This document shows, piece after piece, positions 28,011 through 37,902 of a DNA stretch of 64,000 nucleotides (its first letter is position 1; every line of letters starts with the position of its first letter). The position numbers were made by a program, and so were the translations under genes. The stretch is taken from the NCBI GenBank assembly GCA_963828285.1, contig CAWHEB010000001.1, positions 434,001 to 498,000 on the forward strand, written 5' to 3'. A model generated the notes under the pieces. It was not told the DNA's origin and did no database searches. It saw only the letters and a program-made list of their open reading frames with translations. The stretch comes from DAIOEK01 sp963828285. Its GTDB lineage: Bacteria > Chloroflexota > Anaerolineae > Anaerolineales > Anaerolineaceae.

Positions 28011-28048
28011 AAAAAACCCGACATCCGCTACAGGATGCCGGGTTTTTT
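28011..28048. terminator. Bidirectional terminator
   Basis: AAAAAACCCG-ACATCC pairs with GGATGC-CGGGTTTTTT across the loop GCTACA with one mismatch. It lies between the convergent RpiB-like (plus) and kinase (minus) genes and has A/T runs on both sides. Confidence 0.85.
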
Positions 28049-28081
28049 GATGCCTTTCCTTATCAATTTGGTATCTAGGAA

Positions 28082-29122
28082 TTATCTCGAGATCCGCCCT
28101 GACTGGTCTCCATTGACCAATTGCTCCACTTCCTGAAGAGTCACAAGGTTGGTATCACCGGGAATGGTGTGTTTTAAGCAGGAGGCTGCCACAGCAAAAT
28201 TCAATGCTTTCTGTGGATCCTGGTCATCCTTGAGAAATGAATAGATCAATCCTGCTGCAAAGGAATCTCCACCACCAACCCTATCCACAATAGGGCTGAT
28301 CTGGTATTGCGGTCCAACATAGAATTTTCCAGCCTGCCACATTACCGCAGACCAATCATTCATTGATGCCGAGATCGATCCGCGTAATGTGATTGCCACA
28401 GTCTTAACATGGGGGACCATTTTTGCAAGCTGTTTGCAAACATCGCTATACTTTTCGGGATCGATCTTTCCGGATGAGATAGTCGTTTCGGGTGCTTTTA
28501 TCCCAAATATACGATCCGCATCTTCTTCGTTGCCAATAATCAAGTCACAATCCCTAACCAGCCGCTCCATGACCGCCCCCGGAGACGACGTCCAATTCCA
28601 CAGCTTGGCTCGATAATTTAGATCGCATGAAATCAGTAATCCCGCTTTTTTCGCAGCCTCCAAAGCTTCCTGACATGTATCAGCTGCACTCGAAGAGACA
28701 GCAGGTGTGATCCCTGTCCAATGGAACCACGAAGCACCGTCAAAAACCTCCATCCAATTGATCATTCCAGGTTGGATGGATGAGAAACTGGAGTATTGCC
28801 GATCATAGATCACCTTGCTTGGACGTTGGGCAACGCCATTTTCAAGGAAATATATTCCAATCCTGTCGCCACCCCAATTAATGAACCGAACATCGACTCC
28901 AATTGCCATTAACTTTGCTGCACAGGCTGATCCTAAATCATTTTTCGGTAATCTCGTAACGTACCTGACTGGAATACAAAACTGGGAGAGCGAAGCTGCC
29001 ACATTTGCTTCGCCACCTCCATACTGCACTTCGAATTGGGCTGCCTGTCTGAATTGTTGAAATCCCGGAGGATTTAAACGCAGCATGACCTCGCCAAAAG
29101 TGACTACATGTCCAGATCTCAT
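28082..29122 (-). CDS. PfkB-family sugar kinase (2-keto-3-deoxygluconate kinase-like)
   Basis: 346 aa ribokinase-fold protein. The N-terminal TFGEVMLRLNPPG is typical of KdgK-like kinases; the GG motif is YGGGEANVAAS; the C-terminal catalytic block is VGGGDSFAAGLIYSF, with the base aspartate. It phosphorylates a keto-deoxy sugar acid or ketose with ATP. AGGTGA precedes the ATG. It lies after the epimerase on the same strand (16-nt gap), forming a two-gene unit. Confidence 0.88.
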   Translation of the reverse strand: MRSGHVVTFGEVMLRLNPPGFQQFRQAAQFEVQYGGGEANVAASLSQFCIPVRYVTRLPKNDLGSACAAKLMAIGVDVRFINWGGDRIGIYFLENGVAQRPSKVIYDRQYSSFSSIQPGMINWMEVFDGASWFHWTGITPAVSSSAADTCQEALEAAKKAGLLISCDLNYRAKLWNWTSSPGAVMERLVRDCDLIIGNEEDADRIFGIKAPETTISSGKIDPEKYSDVCKQLAKMVPHVKTVAITLRGSISASMNDWSAVMWQAGKFYVGPQYQISPIVDRVGGGDSFAAGLIYSFLKDDQDPQKALNFAVAASCLKHTIPGDTNLVTLQEVEQLVNGDQSGRISR

Positions 29123-29137
29123 TATGTTTTCACCTTT

Positions 29138-30130
29138 TTAGTTTAGCTGAGAATTGATATCGCTCAACAAGATTGTTCCGTTTTTGATCGCCTGGTCAAA
29201 GATATTGACTGTTTCCTGAACTCCATCAATAAGTGGAGTATCCGGATAGGTTCCCAGAATACCTTCCAGTTCGGTGTTGTCAACTTCCTCTGGAAAAGGA
29301 AGCGGAATATCGGAATAAGTGATCTTCCCTTTTGCGGAAGGTATAACCTTTTCAATTGCATCAATGACCTGCGGAGTGGATACCGATCTGCCCCCAATAT
29401 TAAATACCTCGGCACCTGATTTTACTTTTCTTGCAGCCTGGATGAAGATCTTTCCGACATCATCACCATATTGAAAACAATAACGCCCTCCATAAGATAT
29501 GTTATAGAATCTTCCCGCGATCGCCGCAAGTATTGCCTTGGTAGGGGTTGATGTCATTCCTTGATCTCGGCCAGCACCATACACCACATACGGGCGTAAT
29601 CCAATACTGGGGACATGATCGTCCGTCCAGTAGACTTTTGCATTACCCTCATTCGCTTGTTTATAAAACCCATAGTGTGAACGAGGCAGCAGTTGTGCCT
29701 CGTGTGCCAGTTTTCCTTCAGGATATTCCTCGCTGACGCCATATACTGCTGTGCTGCTGGCATATGACAGATTCTTAATCCCATGCCGCTTACACACTTC
29801 CAATATATTTACAGTTCCAACAACATTCACCTTTGCTCCGGCAACCGGATCCGCTTTGCAAAATGGAAGCTGAAGTGCTGCCAAATGAATAATATGAGTA
29901 ATTTGGTTTTCAGTTATTGCTCTATCAACATCGTCAAAATTTGAAATATCACCCTGAACTATTATTACTCGTTTGATCTCATCTGCAGACAAGATTAATT
30001 CCAACCGGTGCATTCGTAAGCTTCTGTCGAAGATTACGGTTGAGATGTTATCTTTAACAAGATTGCGAACCACCCAAGCACCGATGCATCCAGCTCCACC
30101 AGTCACCATAAATCTTTCCCCGTTTTCCAT
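29138..30130 (-). CDS. NAD-dependent epimerase/dehydratase (extended SDR)
   Basis: 330 aa. VTGGAGCIGAWVV dinucleotide motif, catalytic SSTAVYG and YGFYK (YxxxK). The start at 30130 is chosen because GGAGAG precedes it; an ATG at 30157 has no site. It may epimerise a nucleotide sugar or oxidise a free sugar acid. The neighbouring KDG-type kinase favours a catabolic role. A GntR-type operator (30175-30185) lies 45 nt upstream. Confidence 0.88.
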   Translation of the reverse strand: MENGERFMVTGGAGCIGAWVVRNLVKDNISTVIFDRSLRMHRLELILSADEIKRVIIVQGDISNFDDVDRAITENQITHIIHLAALQLPFCKADPVAGAKVNVVGTVNILEVCKRHGIKNLSYASSTAVYGVSEEYPEGKLAHEAQLLPRSHYGFYKQANEGNAKVYWTDDHVPSIGLRPYVVYGAGRDQGMTSTPTKAILAAIAGRFYNISYGGRYCFQYGDDVGKIFIQAARKVKSGAEVFNIGGRSVSTPQVIDAIEKVIPSAKGKITYSDIPLPFPEEVDNTELEGILGTYPDTPLIDGVQETVNIFDQAIKNGTILLSDINSQLN

Positions 30131-30174
30131 AATTCTCTCCAAATATACCGAAATCATGATTATAATTATATAAT

Positions 30175-30185
30175 TGGTCTTACCA
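30175..30185. promoter_or_regulatory. GntR/FadR-type operator upstream of the epimerase-kinase unit
   Basis: TGGTCTTACCA is a near-perfect palindrome matching the FadR-subfamily operator shape. It shares TAATTGGTnTTACC with the site at 31512-31522 in front of the GntR gene itself. Confidence 0.55.
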
Positions 30186-30442
30186 TTTATATCAATTTAC
30201 CATATCCTACAATCAATGTCAATTTACTTCCTCTTGGAAAATGGTTTCTTCGACAAATCAATTTCCGCTTTACTGGCTACTTCGGTACCACTACTTAATA
30301 TCAATTCTGCGGAAAATGTTGAGAAAGGCACGGTTGCGTATCTTCCGAACTTGTTCGGTATATAATGAAAAATTGGGTAATTGCATAAACCATGATCAGA
30401 CAAGCAGATATTTTTCGGTAGTCAATGTAAAAGGGAGGAAAT

Positions 30443-31415
30443 ATGTATTTTGATCTGCCCCTTGAACAATTAAAAGTCTTATAAACCTGTGCGGAATGAA
30501 CCGGGAAATTTTGACTTATTTTGGTCGGACACTCTGAAAGCTGCGAGATCTTTCCATTGGATCCAAAGTTCGAGCTTCAGCAAACCGGCATAAAACATCT
30601 GGATATTTTCGATGTTACATTTTCGCGGTTATGCCGGTCAACCCATCAAAGGCTGGCTGGTCTTACCCCGTCATCGAGAGGGCAAACTGCCCTGTGTAGT
30701 CGAATACTGCGGTTATGGTGGCGGACGCGGACTACCTTGCGATTGGCTGTTATGGGCTTCGGTTGGTTATGCTCATTTTGTGATGGATACCCGAGGCCAG
30801 GGGAGTGAGTGGTTGAACGGTGACACGCCTGATAACGAATCGGATGGTGGTAATCCACAAATTCCAGGATTTATGACGCGTGGAATCCTGAAACCCGAAA
30901 CCTACTACTACCGGCGGGTATTTACCGATGCAGTCCGGGCAGTCGAGGCGGCAAGAACTCACCCGGCGGTGGATGGAACCAAACTAGCAGTCGCAGGGAT
31001 CAGTCAGGGCGGAGGGATAGCACTCGCGGTGTCTGCCCTTATCCCAGACCTATCCGCTGTCTTGCCTGACGTACCTTTTTTATGTGCCTATAAACGAGCT
31101 ACAGAAATTGTAGACAGCTCACCATACAACGAGATCAGCCGTTTTCTTTTACGGCATCGAGGTAAGCTGGAAGCAGTATTCAATACTCTGGAATACTTCG
31201 ATGGGGTCAACTTCGCTGCCCGCGCAAATGCACCCGCTTTATTCTCTACGGGATTAACGGATTAAGTTTGCCCGCCTTCGACTGTTTTTGCTACTTACAA
31301 TCATTATGCAGGCAGTAAAGAAATCAGAATTTGGCCGTATAACCATCATGAAGGTGGCGGAAACGATCAAACCATGGAAAAGATCAAGTTCCTTCATCGA
31401 ATATGGGAGAACTGA
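30443..31415 (+). pseudogene. Acetyl xylan esterase / cephalosporin-C deacetylase (AXE1 family), decayed
   Basis: The joined frames give the full ~323-aa AXE1 family protein, from MYFDLPLEQLKV to FLHRIWEN. The nucleophile elbow is GISQGGG and the C-terminal histidine lies in NHHEGGG. Lesions: one extra T at about 30479 (restores VYKPVRNEPGNF), one base lost near 30553 (RSFPLDP), one extra T in the T-run at 30620-30623 (TFRGYAGQP), and an in-frame TAA at 31263-31265 where the family has a lysine (TD-stop-VCPPSTVFA). The mix of lesion types, including a substitution to stop, makes this a genuine pseudogene rather than a read error. GGGAGG precedes the ATG. Confidence 0.85.
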
Positions 31416-31511
31416 TATTTCGGATATCCATTTGTCGAGGACAATAATTTTACCTTAGGTTATGAGTACTCTCGTTGACAGATCGTTATTCGATTAGATA
31501 TAATGGTTAAT

Positions 31512-31522
31512 TGGTATTACCG
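31512..31522. promoter_or_regulatory. GntR/FadR-type operator before the GntR gene
   Basis: TGGTATTACCG lies within a longer symmetrical stretch (GGTTAAT before it and GTTAATC after it), 26 nt before the ATG at 31548. It indicates autoregulation of the adjacent GntR protein. Confidence 0.55.
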
Positions 31523-31547
31523 TTAATCATCGTCCTGGAGATATTGT

Positions 31548-32260
31548 ATGAAGAGCAAACCAGATGTTGAATTTGGTACATTTCAAGAAGTATTCTCTCC
31601 GAACAAATCGCGGAGAGGATAATCAACATGATCAAAGAAGAACAGCTTAAACCCGGTGATATGCTTCCCCCGGAAAGGGAATTGGCATCGACCATGGGAG
31701 TCAGCAGACCTTCTTTGCGCGAAGCATTAAGAGCACTATCGATTATGAATATTATTGAGAACCGGCAGGGATCCGGTACTTATGTTGCTTCGCTTGAACC
31801 CGAACGTCTCGTGGAGCATTTGGACATTGTATTCTCTCTGGATGATTTAACATTTCAGGAGCTATTTGAAGCTCGCAGGATCATCGAAGTTGGCATAGCC
31901 GGAATTGCTGCTGAAATGTGCAAACCCGAGGATATAACAGAATTGAATGCCATTCATGAAAAATCAATTGAATCTGTTAACGATACTGAAGAATTTATGA
32001 ACTGTGATCTTGAACTTCATAATAAGATCTTGCAGATTACGCAAAATCCCATTCTCAATTTATTCATGCGGTCCATCACCAAACTAAGCATCATGAGTCG
32101 TAAGCGAACAAACGAGTATCTGGATATTCGTAAACAAACTGTTATTGATCATTTCGAAATTATTGAGGCGATCATCCAAAAAAATCCGAATGCCGCAAAA
32201 CTGGCTATGATGAAACATCTGGATCATGTTAAGCACAAATTGATTGAGATTAACTTATAA
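31548..32260 (+). pseudogene. GntR-family (FadR subfamily) regulator, N-terminal frameshift
   Basis: The long intact part begins at ATG 31628 (210 aa): winged helix LPPERELASTMGVSRPSLREALRAL is complete except helix 1, followed by an all-helical FCD ligand domain with metal-type histidines (DLELHNKIL, DHFEIIEAI). In the same frame directly upstream stands RSILSEQIAERIINMI, the missing first helix. The probable start, ATG 31548 (MKSKPDVEFG, preceded by GGAG), is in a different frame, so one base is lost (or two gained) near 31580-31590. If the lesion is real, the DNA-binding domain is damaged. It probably controls the sites at 20893, 30175 and 31512. Confidence 0.75.
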
Positions 32261-32299
32261 AATTTCTAACCTTGGGTTGATATTCACTGCAATAAAACA

Positions 32300-32329
32300 A
32301 AAAGGGATTGGCAACGACCAATCCCTTTT
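32300..32329. terminator. Bidirectional terminator
   Basis: Perfect 12-bp stem AAAAGGGATTGG / CCAATCCCTTTT with loop CAACGA, between the convergent GntR and SDR genes. Confidence 0.9.
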
Positions 32330-32345
32330 CCATGCAATCTTAACC

Positions 32346-33119
32346 CTACTTGGCGACCCAACCGCAGTCTACCAAAAGATCGGTACCTGTAATAAATGAG
32401 GCAGTATCACCGGCGAGGAAATATACGGCTTCAGCGATTTCCATGGGATCAGCCCAACGGTTAAAAGCCTGTTCAGCTTCCCTGACCTTTTTTACTTCAT
32501 CAAACGGTCGCCTGGTTCGATTAGCCTCCAGTGTGATATCGCTGCGCAGCATAGGGGTGTCCACCGAACCCGGACTGATGGAATTCACCCGAATATTCCA
32601 TTGGGCAACCTCCCATGCCAGAGCTCGCGTCAGCGACAAGATAGCCCCTTTCGTAGCACCATACACCACATGTTCGGTTTGTCCTACATGCCCGGATACT
32701 GAAGCCATGTTAACGATCGATCCGCTTTTATTTGCCTTCATGATAGGCAGTACATATTTACAGAGCAGGAATGTTCCGCCCAGATTTACATTGACTACGC
32801 GCATAAAATCAGACCACTCAATCTCATCGAACGGTCTAACCAGGACGATGCCAGCATTATTCACCAGAACATCAATGTCCCCAAAACGCTTTACTACCTG
32901 TTCGACCGCAGATTTTACCGACTCCTCTATTGCCACATCGCAGGAAATAAACTCTGATTCCCCACCAGAAGCTAATATCTCCTGTTCGGTCTTCTGGCCT
33001 TCCGCAGCATTATTATCGAGCATACCCACCCGATAACCTTTTTGAGCAAATAGTAATGCGCAGGCTTTTCCGATTCCAGTGGCTGTACCGGTTATCAGAG
33101 CTACTTTCTTCTCTTTCAT
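32346..33119 (-). CDS. Short-chain dehydrogenase/reductase
   Basis: 257 aa classical SDR. TGTATGIGKA cofactor motif, NNAG, catalytic Ser in NMASVSG and YGATK (YxxxK). The acidic residue after the second beta strand (MLDNN) favours NAD. GAGGT before the ATG; it overlaps the upstream BKACE gene by 4 nt. Last gene of a four-gene minus-strand unit. Substrate probably a hydroxy or keto acid, or a sugar. Confidence 0.9.
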   Translation of the reverse strand: MKEKKVALITGTATGIGKACALLFAQKGYRVGMLDNNAAEGQKTEQEILASGGESEFISCDVAIEESVKSAVEQVVKRFGDIDVLVNNAGIVLVRPFDEIEWSDFMRVVNVNLGGTFLLCKYVLPIMKANKSGSIVNMASVSGHVGQTEHVVYGATKGAILSLTRALAWEVAQWNIRVNSISPGSVDTPMLRSDITLEANRTRRPFDEVKKVREAEQAFNRWADPMEIAEAVYFLAGDTASFITGTDLLVDCGWVAK

Positions 33120-33913
33120 TTTCTACCTCGTGGAATATCAAGCATCTTCCTTGCCTGATCAGGTGTCGCCAGTGGACGTCCCAATGCCCTTGAGATTTCT
33201 GCCAGCTCGGCCACAAGTTCCGAACAGGTTGCAATTTCGCCTTTATGGTTGTAAGGATAGTCCTCAGTCCCCACTCTGACGTGATCTCCCATCAGGATCG
33301 CGGCAGTAGCAATATCCAATTGTTCCTTACCCATGATACTGACGTTGATGGCACAACCTTCGGGCATATACTTTCGGCGATACAGATATTCTTCGATGGT
33401 TGGGGGTGACCAGGTACCGCCCGGCCATCCGAAGAACAACGTGGTGATATATGGTTTATCGAGTAAGCCTTTATTGATCAAATAATTCAAATTCCAGATG
33501 GACCCGGTATGCCAGACTTCGAACTCAGGTGCCACGCCATACTTGCGGCATAAATGGGCATATTCTTCAAGTTCCTGACGGCTGTGCAAAACCAGGCATT
33601 CAGTTTCCGCAAATGCCTCATCATGATGGTTTAGAATGATCGAAATCATCTCGCCATGATATTGATAAACTTCATCCCTGTCTGGAATGGGTAAGCTGGA
33701 CATTCCCAATTGGAGGACGATATCAGTTTTAGATTGAACCGCGGCGATAGTTTCTTTCCAGAGAGATTCCGCATGGGTATGCAGAACAGATGCGCCAGCT
33801 TGCCGGCAGAGCACTGCTTCATCTGCAATTGCCTGCGGAGTTTTTGGATAATCCACCTCGTGCGGATTCAACCAACAAATGTTCGGGGTAGCAATAATTA
33901 TTAAAGGGTCCAT
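33116..33913 (-). CDS. BKACE family protein (DUF849, beta-keto acid cleavage enzyme)
   Basis: 265 aa TIM barrel. The zinc-binding His-x-His is visible in VLHTHAESLW; further family blocks are LQLGMSS, FEVWHTGSIWNL and GDHVRVGTEDYPY. Family members condense a beta-keto acid with acetyl-CoA to give acetoacetate and a new CoA ester. GGAGA before the ATG. With the Gfo/Idh and SDR genes it suggests oxidation of a hydroxy acid followed by cleavage. Confidence 0.88.
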   Translation of the reverse strand: MDPLIIIATPNICWLNPHEVDYPKTPQAIADEAVLCRQAGASVLHTHAESLWKETIAAVQSKTDIVLQLGMSSLPIPDRDEVYQYHGEMISIILNHHDEAFAETECLVLHSRQELEEYAHLCRKYGVAPEFEVWHTGSIWNLNYLINKGLLDKPYITTLFFGWPGGTWSPPTIEEYLYRRKYMPEGCAINVSIMGKEQLDIATAAILMGDHVRVGTEDYPYNHKGEIATCSELVAELAEISRALGRPLATPDQARKMLDIPRGRK

Positions 33914-33914
33914 A

Positions 33915-34961
33915 TCAGTCTCCTATGAAAGTTTGGATATTAACGGTTTCCATTTTTTGCGATTTGATTGATCGGTATGCACTGGCGCACGCTTCAACTG
34001 CATAGTAAGTATCCATTAAATGAACTGGCGGATCTTCGTTTGCGACCACAGATTCAATGAATTGACTTACTCCTGAAGCAATCGATTCTGTCTTCCAGTT
34101 AATTGGATTATAGCCAACACCATCCAATTGTCCGGGATTGAAATCTTCCGGTCCTCTAAAATATACCGTGGGCGGATTCAATATCTGATCGATGATCACT
34201 GAACCTTTACTCCCGTGTACTTCCAACCGCTCCGTCCACGGCGCTTGAACCGTAAAGCTAAACTCAAGATCGAATTGGGCACCATTTATTAATTTGCCAA
34301 CGATGACTGCATTATCCTCAACTTCGCTGCCCGGGACAACCTGGTTCGCATGTGCTTGAAGCTCTGCAATATCGCCAAACAACCATCTGAGTAAGTAAAA
34401 CGAATGTGGAGCAGCGTCCATAATCACTCCCCCACCCGAACCCTCTTTTTTGCCTTTCCAGTTACCAGGGTCCACCATTCGATAGATTTCAGTACCAGCG
34501 ATCAACGTGCGGATTAGGTAAATATCACCCAACTGTTTGTTTAATAACATCTTCTGCAGTTCAAGATATGCTTTTACAAAACGGGTATTTTCAGCTACCA
34601 TGAACTTGACGCCCTGTTCCCTGGCAAGATGAATTAATTCAATCCCATGAGCAGGATTGATCGTCATCGGTTTTTCCATGAGGACATGCTTGCTAGCCAA
34701 TAATGCAGCTTTGCAAACCGGATAATGCAGGTCATGTGGAAGAATGATGTCTACAATATCTATAGTTTTATCGTTGAGTAATTCCTGATATTGAGTGAAT
34801 ACCCTGGCGTTATACTTTGCAGCACGCTCGGTCGCTCGATCACGATTGATATCACAGATCGCAACGATCTCCACTTTTTCTTTGACAGCTTCGAATCCCA
34901 TCTCGTGAGCTGCCGAGATTATCCCCAAGCCAATAACCCCGATACGTAGTTTCTTAGTCAT
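33915..34961 (-). CDS. Gfo/Idh/MocA-family oxidoreductase
   Basis: 348 aa. GVIGLGIISAAHEMGF, EKPMTINPAHGIEL and GGGVIMDAAPHSFYLL. NAD(P)-dependent sugar-type dehydrogenase. Its start overlaps the M24 gene by 8 nt and it ends 1 nt before the BKACE gene, so the unit is tightly coupled. Confidence 0.9.
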   Translation of the reverse strand: MTKKLRIGVIGLGIISAAHEMGFEAVKEKVEIVAICDINRDRATERAAKYNARVFTQYQELLNDKTIDIVDIILPHDLHYPVCKAALLASKHVLMEKPMTINPAHGIELIHLAREQGVKFMVAENTRFVKAYLELQKMLLNKQLGDIYLIRTLIAGTEIYRMVDPGNWKGKKEGSGGGVIMDAAPHSFYLLRWLFGDIAELQAHANQVVPGSEVEDNAVIVGKLINGAQFDLEFSFTVQAPWTERLEVHGSKGSVIIDQILNPPTVYFRGPEDFNPGQLDGVGYNPINWKTESIASGVSQFIESVVANEDPPVHLMDTYYAVEACASAYRSIKSQKMETVNIQTFIGD

Positions 34962-36080
34962 TTATCTCCAAAATCGGTTTGGGTAAGGTGTTAAAACATT
35001 CCGGATCACCATCGGTGACTAAATAAGTTTCTTCATCCCCAATATTCTCGCCTGACGACATCATCGAATAAAGCTCGACATTGATGACCATGCCCTTTTC
35101 CAACTTCATTTCGTTTTTCCGGTCACACCAGATCTCTTCAGTCTGCAATCCGATCGTATGGCCGAAATGAGTAAAATTGGGATCAAGGCCGTTTTGAATA
35201 TATAGCGATTCAGCCAAAGAACAGATGTCTTTCACCACTGCCCCGGGTATGAGGGAATTGCCAATGGTTTCAACGATCCCACACATTACCTTGTGAAGCT
35301 GTTTCGTTTTGTCAGGGATTTTCCCGGTGTACAACATTCGGCGGATATCAGATGCATAACCATAATTCATCGCTCCAAGGTCGATGATAACCAGCCGATC
35401 TCTTTCAAGCGATTCATTAATCTCCACTTCGGGATTGGATGCTCCAAATGAGATGGTGCAGTGTCCAATTCCAGAGGCACCATGATGCAGCATGATCTGT
35501 TTGGACGCGGCGATCAGGTCGCTGCGTTTTAATCCAGGTTGGATCAACGGAACCAGTTCGGTAAATGTTTTCTCCGCTATATTGCAGCTATATTTCAGCG
35601 CTTCTATTTCTTTTACGCTTTTGATGAGCCGCAGGTTGTCAAGAAGTCCCTCGATTGGAATGAATTTTTCCGGAGCGATCCACTTTTCGACCATCTGAAC
35701 GATTTGATAAGGGCAGGAAGATTCAATTCCGACACTCTTGTTTCTGCCCAGTTGTTCTTGTAATAATTTTGCCAACCCAGACCATGCCAGGTCTTTATTG
35801 ACGTGCTTAATCAGTCCATCCACGCCAAGTTCGATATCGAGCAAAGAGTACTCCCATGCGACCAGGAACACTTCTGAGTTTTTGTTGATGAAACAAAAGA
35901 AGGGGTAATGATTACGAATGGCAAACAGGATTGGATTTCCGCTTGACGGAAGACATGGATAGCCGGTTACATAAGCGATGTTTTCCGGGGATGTGAGCAG
36001 GATGCCATCGACACCAGTAAATCCACCAGTTGTAAAAATCTCTGCTTATTGAATCCGATCGGGAGAAATTTAGCTTTCAT
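34954..36080 (-). pseudogene. M24-family peptidase (Xaa-Pro aminopeptidase-like), N-terminal frameshift
   Basis: About 375 aa if joined. The C-terminal pita-bread domain has the metal ligands in VIIDLGAMNYGYASDI (Asp, Asp), HFGHTIGLQ (His), INVELYS (Glu) and GDEETYLV (Glu). The creatinase-type N-domain is readable upstream of the longest start-to-stop frame (GTG 35871): GILLTSPENIAYVTGYP. Only the first ~25 residues (ATG 36080, MKAKFLPIGFNKQRF) are in another frame, so there is one lost or two extra bases near 35990-36010. It cleaves X-Pro peptides or, in catabolic operons, amidine- or creatine-like substrates. First gene of the unit with Gfo/Idh, BKACE and SDR. Confidence 0.75.
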
Positions 36081-36302
36081 AGATTTCCTGAAAGTTGGAT
36101 TAATGGATAATTGGTTTGTCCAATTCCAATTTTAATTGTGGGAGAATGTTTTGTCAAGTTGGGTGAAATATAAGTTTTGTAAAACTAACAATGGGATGTG
36201 AAATTTGAGATGGCTTTATGTTTTTCGTTGGACTCAACCAACGGCTGATTATCCTGATTTTGGGTAACATATTCCTCTCTATTCAGTATCTCGCCCACCC
36301 CA

Positions 36303-36323
36303 CCCCCTCCCGACGGGAGGGGG
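36303..36323. repeat. GC-rich hairpin in a 667-bp gene-free gap
   Basis: CCCCCTCCC and GGGAGGGGG pair perfectly around GAC. There is no T-run, so it is not an ordinary terminator. It is the kind of intergenic palindrome often found in many genomic copies, but it occurs once here. The gap 36081-36747 holds no other recognisable gene. Confidence 0.4.
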
Positions 36324-36493
36324 TTAAAAGATAGGGATGGTACTTTACAGGCATGATAAAGAACCGTTGGTTCTTCCTTCCCAATCAACCCAGTTTCTCC
36401 GAGCACATTTGAGCAAAATATTTGGTTTAATAAATAGATCTGAGATGGGGTTATTGTTGTAAGATCAACTTACTATGAATGAAACATATCCGA

Positions 36494-36529
36494 AGAGCAA
36501 CAACTTGACCCGCAGAGCAACAACTTGAT
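36494..36529 (+). promoter_or_regulatory. Direct repeats upstream of the first SorC gene
   Basis: AGAGCAACAACTTGA occurs twice, 20 nt apart (36494 and 36514), about 230 nt before the SorC start. The two-turn spacing is suggestive of paired binding sites, but the distance is large. Confidence 0.3.
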
Positions 36530-36747
36530 CCTGCAAGCTAAATATACAAGTGGATGTATTTTGTCCAAGGTACGATCTTTCATCCTCTGTTTTCGCGATT
36601 TATCCTCAATTTATTCCACACGGTCAGTGAAAATACATAATCCACAGTCCATTTATCAATTGCATTGTTGGCCGTTCATTATTCTTATTAGATGTAAAAT
36701 AATCTAGAATTATCCTGACAGATATATAACCGACAAAGGATCCTCCA

Positions 36748-37740
36748 TTGCGCCCAAAATCTCCTGACGACTTACGATTACTGACTAAAGTAAGCAGACT
36801 ATATTACGATGATGGATTAAACCAGGACGATATCGTCACTCGACTGGACCTATCCCGCTCAAAAGTATCCCGGTTACTACAACAAGCTCGAGACCGCGGA
36901 ATTGTAAAAACCGTGGTCATCCCGCCGCCCGGTATTTACTCGGAGATTGAAAGCCGTCTTGAATCAAAATATCGAATTCAGGAAGCGATCGTGGCTGACG
37001 TCCGCAACCCGGAGTCGCCGGAAATGTTGTCCCGTGAATTGGGAGTGGCAGCAGCCGACTATCTCATGCGGGTGATATCTGTAGATGACGTCATCGGTAT
37101 TGCCTGGGGATACACCATCAGCGGAATGGTAGCTGCGCTTGAGGCAAAAGCATTCCCGGATGTACAGGTGTTGCAAATGACCGGTGGAATTGGAAAACCA
37201 GAATCTGAAACATACGCCACCGAGTTGTGTCACCGCATGGCGAGATTGTTGTCCTGTAAATTAATGCTTCTACCGGCTCCGGGGGTGGTCAGGGATCAGC
37301 AAATGCGGGATATCTATTTATCTGACAACCATATTCAGGAAGCCGTGGCTCTTTTCGACAAAATTTCTCTTGCTTTTGTCGGGGTTGGGTCACCCACCTC
37401 GCACACCATCATGGCGCGTGATTTATCCATCCTCACCCAATCCGATCTGAACGATGTCCTGGTTCGAGGGGCGGTGGGAGATATTGCGCTGAGATTCATC
37501 GATCAAAATGGCGATCCCGTACCCTCAGGAATGGATGAACGAGTTATTGGTATAGATTTGGAGCAACTCAAACGGATTCCCCGGGTGATCGGCGTCGCAG
37601 GTGGGCCAAACAAGGTCGATGCGATCCGGGGTGCACTCCGCGGAAGAATTATTGACGTCTTGATCACCGATAAATCGACAGCAGAAGTCGTTGTTAGCAT
37701 AATATCGTCCATTATGTCTATATTCATAAGCCGAGAATAA
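36748..37740 (+). CDS. SorC/DeoR-family sugar-binding regulator (first of tandem pair)
   Basis: 330 aa. HTH near residues 20-55 (LNQDDIVTRLDLSRSKVSRLL), then a phosphosugar-binding domain with LLPAPGV, GVGSPT, GAVGDIALRF and GVAGGPNKVDAIRGALRG. Probable TTG start after AAAGGA. It is a close paralogue of the next gene; the two share the HTH almost word for word. SorC proteins form tetramers whose DNA binding changes with a sugar phosphate. Confidence 0.88.
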   Translation: MRPKSPDDLRLLTKVSRLYYDDGLNQDDIVTRLDLSRSKVSRLLQQARDRGIVKTVVIPPPGIYSEIESRLESKYRIQEAIVADVRNPESPEMLSRELGVAAADYLMRVISVDDVIGIAWGYTISGMVAALEAKAFPDVQVLQMTGGIGKPESETYATELCHRMARLLSCKLMLLPAPGVVRDQQMRDIYLSDNHIQEAVALFDKISLAFVGVGSPTSHTIMARDLSILTQSDLNDVLVRGAVGDIALRFIDQNGDPVPSGMDERVIGIDLEQLKRIPRVIGVAGGPNKVDAIRGALRGRIIDVLITDKSTAEVVVSIISSIMSIFISRE

Positions 37741-37819
37741 TCTCTCGGCTTGGTTATTTAATTCAAGATGACAAAAATTGGTTATTGACATTTATTTTTC
37801 GTGGTGCTATTATTGATAT

Positions 37820-37878
37820 GAAAGTATTTTCATTATTGAATATTTTCTCATTATAAATTCAATCTAGAAAATATTTTC
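37820..37878 (+). promoter_or_regulatory. Repeated palindromes before the second SorC gene
   Basis: GAAAATATTTTC (37867-37878) is a perfect palindrome. GAAAGTATTTTC (37820-37831) differs by one base, and GAATATTTTC (37838-37847) is a partial copy. They lie 25-83 nt before the ATG at 37903 and are good candidates for operators of a SorC regulator. Confidence 0.5.
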
Positions 37879-37902
37879 AATCCCGATATCTCAAGGTACA
37901 CC

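Noticed and set aside
36303..36323. GC-rich hairpin as a terminator for the M24 or SorC genes
   Set aside because: Neither side has a T-run and it lies upstream, not downstream, of both neighbouring genes.
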